This document shows, in pieces, positions 9,501 to 17,133 of a DNA stretch of 64,000 nt. A program made the position numbers and the translations under genes. The DNA is from Pseudomonas alkylphenolica (GTDB lineage Bacteria > Pseudomonadota > Gammaproteobacteria > Pseudomonadales > Pseudomonadaceae): contig NZ_JADUCM010000005.1 of assembly GCF_016009175.1 (NCBI RefSeq), forward strand, positions 124,001 to 188,000. Direction: 5' to 3'. Below the pieces are notes generated by a model, which was not told the DNA's origin, searched no databases, and saw only the letters and a list, made by a program, of their open reading frames with translations. The first letter of the stretch is position 1. Each line of letters begins with the position of its first letter.

Positions 9501-9868
9501 AGGGGCAATTGCTCCAGGTACGGCATCAACTCATGGCGCTCATCCTTGGCATAGCTGAACGGAATCTGCTCGGCGTAGGGCTCAAGAAAGAAATCAAACG
9601 GGTTGAACACCGCCATCTCGGCAACCAGGTCTACTTCCACACGCAGGTGGTCGGTTTTGTCCGGGAACACCAGGCGCGCGAGGTAGTTGCCTTGAGGGTC
9701 CTGCTGCCAATTGATGAAATGCCCGTCCGGCTGCACTTTCAATGCATAGGAAAGAATCCGCGTGCGGCTGTGTGGCGCCGGGCGCAACCGCACGATCTGT
9801 GGCCCCAGTTCGACGGCACGGTCGTAGCGGTAGTCAGTGACATGGTGCAAGGCGACATGAATCGACAC
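6581..9868 (-). CDS. Transglutaminase-DUF2126 fusion protein, predicted amidoligase partner
   Basis: The 1095-residue protein has an N-terminal transglutaminase-like domain (1-280) with triad residues Cys180 in SGSCRDSAW, His229 in DLHAW and Asp245 in GLDATSGL. The rest, from about 320, is a DUF2126/COG4196 region; a glycine-rich GTGGGNHFVLGG segment lies near residue 710. Published domain analysis has treated this region as an amidoligase-like enzyme; I cannot verify that here. GTG 9868 is chosen over an upstream frame opening at 9922 because AGGAGG sits 7 bases before it and the family begins SIHVALHHVTDYRYD. It is the first gene of the cluster and has a sigma-54 type promoter about 40 bases upstream. 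Together the trio could build and trim an amide-linked peptide or protein tag. Confidence 0.87.
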   Translation of the reverse strand: MSIHVALHHVTDYRYDRAVELGPQIVRLRPAPHSRTRILSYALKVQPDGHFINWQQDPQGNYLARLVFPDKTDHLRVEVDLVAEMAVFNPFDFFLEPYAEQIPFSYAKDERHELMPYLEQLPLTPAFAAYLQGIERSPRPSVDFLVALNQRLSQDISYLIRLEPGVQTPEQTLELASGSCRDSAWLLVQLLRHLGLAARFVSGYLIQLTADIKALDGPSGTEVDFTDLHAWCEVYLPGAGWIGLDATSGLFAGEGHIPLACSPDPTSAAPISGLVEPCDCTFEHEMRVERLWEAPRVTLPYSDEQWQAIVALGRQVDSDLKADDVRLTMGGEPTFVAIDDPDGAEWNTTALGPNKRRLAGELFQRLRTHYAPKGLVHFGQGKWYPGEQLPRWSLNCFWRRDGEPVWRNPALVADEQHDYGADSELGARFLASVAERLKLPPRYVFPAYEDALYYLGREGGLPANVRAEEARLDDEMERARLRRIFTRGLDQVIGQVLPLARSADEQRWQSGRWYLRDQHCRLVPGDSPLGYRLPLAAQPWVSAAEYPYVHPTDPNQPLGDLPGLDALAAASIGNTLDDQEDRPAPAVDVSADWLTRTALCAEPRDGRLYLFMPPLSRLEDYLELVAVIEATAAELHCPVVLEGYEPPADPRLVNFKVTPDPGVIEVNVQPSSSWDELVERTEFLYEQARQTRLISEKFMIDGRHTGTGGGNHFVLGGATPADSPFLRRPDLLRSLISYWHNHPSLSYLFSGLFIGPTSQAPRVDEARNDSLYELEIAFAQMPAPGEACAPWLVDRLLRNLLIDVTGNTHRAEFCIDKLYSPDGPAGRLGLLELRAFEMPPHARMSLVQQLLLRALVVRFWREPYAPDRLVRWGTELHDRFMLPHFIEQDFADVLVELNAAGYPLRAEWFAAHLEFRFPKVGDYAVNGIELELRQALEPWHVLGEEGSAGGNVRYVDSSLERLQVKISGMSAERYRLTCNGVAVPLQATGRVGEFVAAVRYRAWQPANCLQPTIPVHAPLVFDVLDTWMGRSLGGCQYHVAHPGGRNYETQPVNANEAQSRRQARFFRLGHSPGTLPVPAPQINPDMPFTLDLRRH

Positions 9869-9906
9869 GGCGGGCCTCCTGCGAGCCTGGACGGTACTAG
9901 AACCGC

Positions 9907-9921
9907 GCAAGACTTGTGCCA
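9907..9921 (-). promoter_or_regulatory. Sigma-54 (RpoN) -24/-12 promoter of the amidoligase cluster
   Basis: The minus strand reads TGGCAC-AAGTC-TTGC, an exact fit to the core TGGCAC-N5-TTGC with GG and GC separated by 10 bases. The predicted transcription start is near 9896, giving a leader of about 28 bases with AGGAGG before the GTG at 9868. The spacing and position are what an authentic sigma-54 promoter would show. Activation would need an enhancer-binding protein such as NtrC. Confidence 0.75.
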
Positions 9922-9961
9922 TGGGGCCAGAGCCGCGATTCCCTGCGCACAGCCACTACCC

Positions 9962-9979
9962 GCGCACCAAAAGCGCACC
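9962..9979. promoter_or_regulatory. Direct repeats upstream of the sigma-54 promoter
   Basis: Two exact copies of GCGCACC begin at 9962 and 9973, 11 bases apart, about one helical turn. They lie 40-70 bases upstream of the -24 element of the amidoligase cluster. The motif resembles an NtrC half-site (GCACC/GGTGC), but the canonical inverted arrangement is not present. Role as an activator site is inference. Confidence 0.35.
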
Positions 9980-10061
9980 GGCACAAGGCTGCCGTGCAAG
10001 CCTTGCACAGATTTGAGGCTTTGCCAGGAAACCCGAGCGAGTCGTCTGAAAATAGGCAGGA

Positions 10062-10092
10062 ACAAAAACGCCAGCCCGAAGGCTGGCGTTTG
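10062..10092 (-). terminator. Rho-independent terminator of ygiQ
   Basis: On the minus strand a hairpin AACGCCAGCC-TTCG-GGCTGGCGTT is followed by TTTTGTT. It overlaps the last codons and stop region of ygiQ. Confidence 0.85.
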
Positions 10093-10094
10093 TC

Positions 10095-12398
<2,304 letters not shown>

Positions 12399-12449
12399 GT
12401 CAGTGACCGGTGGCTAATCGATGAAAAATCGCGGGCGCGGAATATAGCA

Positions 12450-12485
12450 CAAAAATTGACCAATTCCGACGTTAAAGGTCGGAAT
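12450..12485 (-). terminator. Terminator of dnaB
   Basis: On the minus strand ATTCCGAC-CTTTAAC-GTCGGAAT is followed after four bases by CAATTTTTGTG. The perfect 8-bp stem and U-rich tail fit a Rho-independent terminator just after the dnaB stop at 12500. Confidence 0.7.
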
Positions 12486-12499
12486 AGGTTGAATTGGCG

Positions 12500-13897
12500 T
12501 TATTCGTCGTCGTCGAAGTTGTAACTACCCGGCGCAAGGTTCTCGAAGCGCGTGTACTTGCCGATGAAGGCCAGGCGGATAAAGCCGATCGGGCCGTTCC
12601 GCTGCTTGCCGATGATGATTTCGGCAATGCCTTTGTGCTCGGTCTCCGGGTGATACACCTCGTCCCGGTACACGAACATGATCACGTCGGCGTCCTGCTC
12701 GATTGCACCGGATTCACGCAAGTCGGAGTTCACCGGGCGCTTGTTCGGCCGCTGTTCGAGGGAGCGGTTGAGCTGCGACAAGGCGACCACTGGGCAGTTG
12801 AACTCTTTGGCCAGGGCTTTGAGCGAGCGGGAGATCTCGGAAATCTCGTTGGTACGGTTGTCACCGCTGGAGCCCGGGATCTGCATCAACTGCAGGTAGT
12901 CGATCATGATCAGGCCGATTTCGCCATGCTCACGCACCAGGCGGCGGGTTCGCGCGCGCATTTCCGACGGACTGATACCGGCCGTATCGTCAATGAACAG
13001 CTTGCGGTCGTTGAGCAGGTTGACCGCCGAGGTCAGGCGTGGCCAGTCGTCATCTTCCAGCTGACCGGACCGCACCTTGGTCTGGTCGATGCGGCCCAGC
13101 GACGACAACATACGCATGATCAACGATTCACCTGGCATCTCCAGGGAGTAGACCAATACCGCCTTGTCGCTACGCAACACGGCGTTCTCCACCAGGTTCA
13201 TGGCGAAGGTGGTCTTACCCATGGACGGACGACCGGCGACGATGATCAGGTCGGCCGGCTGCAGGCCACTGGTCTTCTCGTCGAGGTCGGTGTAGCCGGT
13301 GGACAGGCCGGTGATCGCGCTGTCGGTGTTGAACAAGGTGTCGATGCGGTCGATGGCCTTGGTCAGCAGGTCGTTGACGCCCACCGGGCCGCCGGTTTTT
13401 GGCCGTGCTTCGGCGATCTGGAAGATCTGCCGTTCGGCCTCATCGAGAATCTCGGCGGCGTTGCGGCCCTGGGGGTTGAAAGCACTGTCGGCAATCTCGT
13501 TGCTGATGCTGATCAGCTGACGCAGCGTCGCCCGCTCGCGAATGATCGCGGCATAGGCCTTGATGTTGGCGACCGACGGGGTGTTCTTGGCCAGCTCACC
13601 CAGGTAACCCAGGCCGCCGACTTGCGAACTCAAGCCTTCCTTGTCCAGCTGCTCGTGCAGGGTCACCACGTCGAACGGGGCGTTCTGGTCAGCGAGCTTG
13701 TGGATGGCGCGGAAGATCAGGCGGTGGTCATGACGATAGAAGTCGCCATCGGAGACTTGATCGAGCACCCGCTCCCAGGCGTTGTTATCCAGCATCAAAC
13801 CACCGAGCACGGCCTGTTCGGCCTCGATGGAATGCGGCGGCACCTTCAGGGCAGAGGTTTGCAGATCATATTGCTCGGGAGCGGTTATCTCGTTCAT
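12500..13897 (-). CDS. dnaB: Replicative DNA helicase
   Basis: DnaB is the hexameric 5'-3' helicase that unwinds the replication fork and recruits primase. The 465-residue product has the N-terminal scaffold domain (PPHSIEAEQAVLGGLMLD) and the RecA-like C-terminal domain with Walker A GRPSMGKTTF at about residue 226, the Walker B region LIMIDYLQLM, and the DnaB-type GAIEQDADVIMFVYRDE. ATG 13897 (MNEIT) is chosen over the GTG two codons upstream because the family begins there. It is separated from the ribosomal protein operon by a strong terminator, so a promoter in the 110-base gap is expected, though none is obvious. Confidence 0.97.
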   Translation of the reverse strand: MNEITAPEQYDLQTSALKVPPHSIEAEQAVLGGLMLDNNAWERVLDQVSDGDFYRHDHRLIFRAIHKLADQNAPFDVVTLHEQLDKEGLSSQVGGLGYLGELAKNTPSVANIKAYAAIIRERATLRQLISISNEIADSAFNPQGRNAAEILDEAERQIFQIAEARPKTGGPVGVNDLLTKAIDRIDTLFNTDSAITGLSTGYTDLDEKTSGLQPADLIIVAGRPSMGKTTFAMNLVENAVLRSDKAVLVYSLEMPGESLIMRMLSSLGRIDQTKVRSGQLEDDDWPRLTSAVNLLNDRKLFIDDTAGISPSEMRARTRRLVREHGEIGLIMIDYLQLMQIPGSSGDNRTNEISEISRSLKALAKEFNCPVVALSQLNRSLEQRPNKRPVNSDLRESGAIEQDADVIMFVYRDEVYHPETEHKGIAEIIIGKQRNGPIGFIRLAFIGKYTRFENLAPGSYNFDDDE

Positions 13898-13920
13898 GGC
13901 CACGCAGGAATCAGGGTGTT

Positions 13921-13962
13921 GAAAAAGACAAAGGGCACGACCTGCAAAGCAGGATCGTGCCC
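13921..13962 (-). terminator. Terminator of the rpsF-rpsR-rplI operon
   Basis: The minus strand reads a stem GGGCACGATCCTGC, loop TTT, GCAGGTCGTGCCC, then TTTGTCTTTTT. It is a strong Rho-independent terminator between rplI and dnaB. Confidence 0.9.
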
Positions 13963-14007
13963 GATGTTAACCGGCTGGCACCCAAGGTGCCAGTCGATTG
14001 GTACAGC

Positions 14008-14454
14008 TTAGGCTGCGACAACAACCACGCGAACGGTGGCTTCAACGTCGCTGTGCAGGTGCACGGCAACGTCGTATTCGCCGACGTTACGGATGGTGCC
14101 GTTTGGCAGACGAACTTCAGCTTTGGCCACTTCAACGCCGGAGGCGGTCAGGGCGTCAGCGATGTCGTGGGTGCCGATCGAACCGAACAGCTTGCCTTCG
14201 TCACCGGCGGTGGCAGTGATGGTCACTTCCAGCTCAGCCAGTTGGGCAGCGCGAGTTTCAGCCGAAGCTTTTTTCTCTGCAGCCAGTTTTTCCAGCTCAG
14301 CACGACGCTCTTCGAACGCAGCCAGGTTGGCAGCGGTAGCAGCGGTGGCTTTGCCGAATGGCAGCAGGTAGTTACGGCCGTAACCAGCCTTAACATTTAC
14401 CTTATCGCCCAGGTTGCCCAGGTTGGCGATTTTTTCCAGCAGGATCAGTTCCAT
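14008..14454 (-). CDS. rplI: 50S ribosomal protein L9
   Basis: L9 binds 23S rRNA domain V through its N-terminal lobe and reaches across to neighbouring ribosomes through a long helix. The 148-residue product has the standard N-terminus [19 protein letters not shown] with GYGRNYL, a central Ala/Glu/Lys-rich helix (about 40-75), and the C-terminal lobe with [16 protein letters not shown]. An AGAGG-type ribosome site precedes the ATG. It is the last gene of the S6-S18-membrane protein-L9 operon. Confidence 0.97.
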   Translation of the reverse strand: MELILLEKIANLGNLGDKVNVKAGYGRNYLLPFGKATAATAANLAAFEERRAELEKLAAEKKASAETRAAQLAELEVTITATAGDEGKLFGSIGTHDIADALTASGVEVAKAEVRLPNGTIRNVGEYDVAVHLHSDVEATVRVVVVAA

Positions 14455-14475
14455 TTGGTAATAACCTCTTAACTT

Positions 14476-15375
14476 TTAACCTTCACCGTTCGCGGAATCG
14501 TTGTCGGCACCTTTTGGGGGCGCCTTGCGACCGCGAAAATCAATCAGGCTGTCGACAATGGCCAAAACCACGAGCAACGGATAAGTCAGCTGCATGAACA
14601 GCAGCAGTGTCACGTACATCCCGACCAACCAGAACTTGCCCAGTCGGCCTTGTGCCACCAGCCCATGCATCAGGGCGAGCCCTGCAAACATGAGTGGAAC
14701 GCTGCACAGGGGCGTCAACATCGCCAGCTCAGGGCCGAAATTCGGCCCCACCAGCATGAGCACCACCAGCACCAGCGCCGGCACCAGAGGCAGCCTGACC
14801 GCTTGAAACTCACGGCCAAAACCACCCGGGTTATACAACACTGCCTGCCAGTAACGGCCCAACATCAGGGCCAGCACACTGACGGCTTGCAACAATGCCG
14901 CTATCAGGCCGTTGAGCACAGGTACGATCAGGCTCCCCAGGCGGGCCCGCTCCTCTACCGATAACTGTTGGTAGAGACCGTCGAGCATCTGCGGCAGGGC
15001 TTTTTCAAGCGCTCCAGCCAGAGCTTCGATCGGTTCGCGGAACACCGAACCCAGAATGACGCCATACACCAGGCCCATGGCGATGCTGAACAACAGCACC
15101 CGGCTCCAGGATTGTCCGGCGCGCAATAACGCAGCCAGACCCAGCGTCCCCAGCAACACCATCAAGGTGCGCGGCTCGCCGAAGAACCACCAGGCCAACG
15201 CCGGCAATAACGCCCAGGCGAGGACCCCGGAGGCATCCTTGAAACCGCGCCGCAGGAACACCAGGCTCCCGGCGGCGGCACTCAACCAGAACAACAGCGG
15301 CAACGCCGCACAACCCACCACCACGAGGGTGGCTTGCACACGACCACGCATGATGAAATCAGCCAAGGCGCGCAT
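14476..15375 (-). CDS. Polytopic membrane protein between rpsR and rplI
   Basis: The 299-residue protein is highly hydrophobic, with about seven to eight predicted membrane segments. Examples are near residues 15-40, 50-65, 70-85, 90-110, a pair at 155-215, 225-240 and 245-270. The last residues are polar and basic (FRGRKAPPKGADNDS). Its place inside the ribosomal protein operon is conserved in Pseudomonas. YybS-like DUF2232 proteins also occur next to rplI in other bacteria, so distant membership is possible, but I cannot confirm it. The function is unknown. It starts 36 bases after the rpsR stop and ends 21 bases before the rplI ATG. Confidence 0.8.
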   Translation of the reverse strand: MRALADFIMRGRVQATLVVVGCAALPLLFWLSAAAGSLVFLRRGFKDASGVLAWALLPALAWWFFGEPRTLMVLLGTLGLAALLRAGQSWSRVLLFSIAMGLVYGVILGSVFREPIEALAGALEKALPQMLDGLYQQLSVEERARLGSLIVPVLNGLIAALLQAVSVLALMLGRYWQAVLYNPGGFGREFQAVRLPLVPALVLVVLMLVGPNFGPELAMLTPLCSVPLMFAGLALMHGLVAQGRLGKFWLVGMYVTLLLFMQLTYPLLVVLAIVDSLIDFRGRKAPPKGADNDSANGEG

Positions 15376-15411
15376 GCATTTTATCCTTTGCTACTTGTCG
15401 ACGACCCGGTC

Positions 15412-15642
15412 TCAGCGGCCGTGGCTGTCGGTGTAGGGCAGCAGGGCCAGGAAGCGGGCGCGCTTGATAGCGGTAGCCAGCTGACGCTGATAACGAGCTT
15501 TGGTACCGGTGATACGGCTTGGAACGATCTTGCCGGTTTCGGATACGTAAGCTTTCAGGGTGTTGAGATCTTTGTAATCGATCTCTTTCACGTCTTCAGC
15601 AGTGAAGCGGCAGAATTTACGACGACGGAAGAAACGTGCCAT
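15412..15642 (-). CDS. rpsR: 30S ribosomal protein S18
   Basis: S18 pairs with S6 and binds the 16S rRNA central domain on the 30S platform. The 76-residue product shows the family start [14 protein letters not shown], the central [23 protein letters not shown] segment and the basic [18 protein letters not shown] end. It lies 28 bases after rpsF in the same operon, with AGGAG before the ATG. The S6:S18 complex is a known autoregulator of this operon in many bacteria. Confidence 0.98.
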   Translation of the reverse strand: MARFFRRRKFCRFTAEDVKEIDYKDLNTLKAYVSETGKIVPSRITGTKARYQRQLATAIKRARFLALLPYTDSHGR

Positions 15643-15670
15643 GTAATAGGCTCCTCAAAAGGTCCGTGGA

Positions 15671-16096
15671 TTACTCGTCAGCGTTATCGCTGTTGTCGCT
15701 GTCATTGCTGTCGTCGCCATCGGCGCTGTCAGCATGCTCAGGACGGTCGCGACGCTCACGGCGCTCACTGCGGTTTTCTTCAGCCTTGAGCATCTCGGAC
15801 TGGCCGGTAACGGCTTCGTCGCGACGGATGACCAGGTTACGGATCACGGCATCGTTGTAGCGGAAGTTGTCTTCCAGCTCGGCCAGGGCCTTGCCGGTGC
15901 ACTCAACGTTCAGCATCACGTAGTGAGCCTTGTGAACATTGTTGATTGCATAGGCCAGTTGACGACGGCCCCAGTCTTCCAGACGGTGGATTTTGCCGCC
16001 GTCTTCTTCGATCAGCTTGGTGTAACGCTCAACCATGCCGCCGACTTGCTCGCTCTGGTCAGGGTGGACCAGAAAGATGATTTCGTAATGACGCAT
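15671..16096 (-). CDS. rpsF: 30S ribosomal protein S6 with long acidic tail
   Basis: S6 forms a heterodimer with S18 on the 30S platform. The 141-residue product has the ferredoxin-like core [17 protein letters not shown] to [11 protein letters not shown] (about 1-100). An unusually long charged extension follows: an Arg/Glu stretch [13 protein letters not shown] and an Asp/Ser/Asn-rich end [13 protein letters not shown]. In Pseudomonas and E. coli the S6 C-terminus is the target of the glutamate ligase RimK; the final acidic residues fit that. It is the first gene of the operon, with GTAAGGAG before the ATG and a candidate S6:S18-binding leader upstream. Confidence 0.97.
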   Translation of the reverse strand: MRHYEIIFLVHPDQSEQVGGMVERYTKLIEEDGGKIHRLEDWGRRQLAYAINNVHKAHYVMLNVECTGKALAELEDNFRYNDAVIRNLVIRRDEAVTGQSEMLKAEENRSERRERRDRPEHADSADGDDSNDSDNSDNADE

Positions 16097-16100
16097 GAAT

Positions 16101-16140
16101 GCTCCTTACGGGTTGTAGTCTGCCACCAGAGTGGTCAGAC
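16101..16140 (-). promoter_or_regulatory. Candidate S6:S18 autoregulatory leader of rpsF
   Basis: Just upstream of the rpsF start, the mRNA sense strand forms a hairpin GTCTGACCAC-TCTG-GTGGCAGAC (16118-16140). It is followed by ACAACCCGTAAGGAG, where CCG sits immediately before the ribosome site. A stem followed by a CCG box is the hallmark of the described S6:S18-binding mRNA motif. The exact fold was not computed. Confidence 0.45.
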
Positions 16141-16215
16141 AAGGAGTGAATGACACTTATAGGTCTTGCCCTGGGAAAAGGCGCGTGAGCGCCTGCCAAC
16201 ACGGCAAGGGGCGCA

Positions 16216-16244
16216 ATTGTAGAGAAGCGCCGATGCACAAGCAA
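16216..16244 (-). promoter_or_regulatory. Sigma-70 promoter of the rpsF operon
   Basis: The minus strand holds TTGCTT and TACAAT separated by exactly 17 bases. The predicted start near 16209 gives a leader of about 110 bases to the rpsF ATG at 16096, which contains the candidate S6:S18 hairpin. Confidence 0.65.
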
Positions 16245-16281
16245 GGGAATTGGTGAATTATTGAACAGTGGCGCATTGAAG

Positions 16282-16305
16282 CCATCGCCGGCTTTGCCGG
16301 CTCCC
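16282..16305. repeat. Single REP-like arm
   Basis: The bases CATCGCCGGCTTTGCCGGCTCCCA match the REP arm seen at 1696 and 23015. A short CGCCGGCGATGGG at about 16346 may be the degraded partner. It lies in the 284-base gap between rpsF and rlmB. Confidence 0.6.
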
Positions 16306-16380
16306 AAAGGGCATGGCCTACCACCCGCCCGCGGGCGCCCGCCGCGCCGGCGATGGGCCGCACAGCGGCCCCAAAACGCA

Positions 16381-17133
16381 TCAAGCCTTGGCTTTGAGCT
16401 GCCGCTGACGAACGGCTTCGAACAGGCAGATGCCTGTCGCCACCGACACGTTCAGGCTGCTGACGCTGCCTGCCATCGGCAGCTTGACCAGAAAATCACA
16501 GTGCTCGCGGGTCAGGCGGCGCATGCCCTTGCCTTCGGCGCCCATGATCAGGATCGTCGGCCCGGTCAGGTCTTGCTGATACAGTTCCTGCTCGGCCTCA
16601 CCGGCAGTACCGACCACCCACAAGCCACGCTGCTGGAGTTTTTCCAGCGTACGCGCAAGGTTGGTCACGGCCACCAGCGGGATCACCTCGGCAGCACCAC
16701 AGGCTACCTTGCGCACCGCCGGGGTCAGGGTCGCCGACTTGTCCTTGGGTACGACCACGGCCAGGGCGCCGGCCGCATCGGCAGTGCGCAGGCAGGCGCC
16801 TAGGTTGTGCGGGTCGGTCACACCGTCGAGCACCAGGATCAACGGTGCGCCTTCGGTACGATCAAGCAGCTCTTCGAGCATCGCTTCGCCCCAGACCTGG
16901 CTCGGGCTGACTTCCGCCACCACGCCCTGGTGCACACCTTCAACCCAGGCGTCCATCTCACGGCGCTCGGCCTGGCCGACCGCCACGCGATTTTGCGCGG
17001 CCAGTTCAAGCAGCGCTTGCAAGCGCGGCTCGCTACGCCCCTCGGACAACCAGATCTGCTTGACCCGCTTGGGGTGATGCCGCAACAGGGCTTCTACGGC
17101 GTGAACACCGTAGATCTTTTCCAACTGACTCAT
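16381..17133 (-). CDS. rlmB: 23S rRNA (guanosine-2251 2'-O)-methyltransferase
   Basis: RlmB is a SPOUT-class enzyme that methylates the ribose of G2251 in the peptidyl-transferase P loop using SAM. The 250-residue product has the N-terminal substrate-binding domain (YGVHAVEALLRHHPKRV) and the knotted catalytic domain with LDGVTDPHNLGACLRTADAAG, IMGAEGKGMRR and the C-terminal SSLNVSVATGI knot motif. Its ATG overlaps the rnr stop by 4 bases, so rnr-rlmB is a coupled pair. Confidence 0.96.
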   Translation of the reverse strand: MSQLEKIYGVHAVEALLRHHPKRVKQIWLSEGRSEPRLQALLELAAQNRVAVGQAERREMDAWVEGVHQGVVAEVSPSQVWGEAMLEELLDRTEGAPLILVLDGVTDPHNLGACLRTADAAGALAVVVPKDKSATLTPAVRKVACGAAEVIPLVAVTNLARTLEKLQQRGLWVVGTAGEAEQELYQQDLTGPTILIMGAEGKGMRRLTREHCDFLVKLPMAGSVSSLNVSVATGICLFEAVRQRQLKAKA

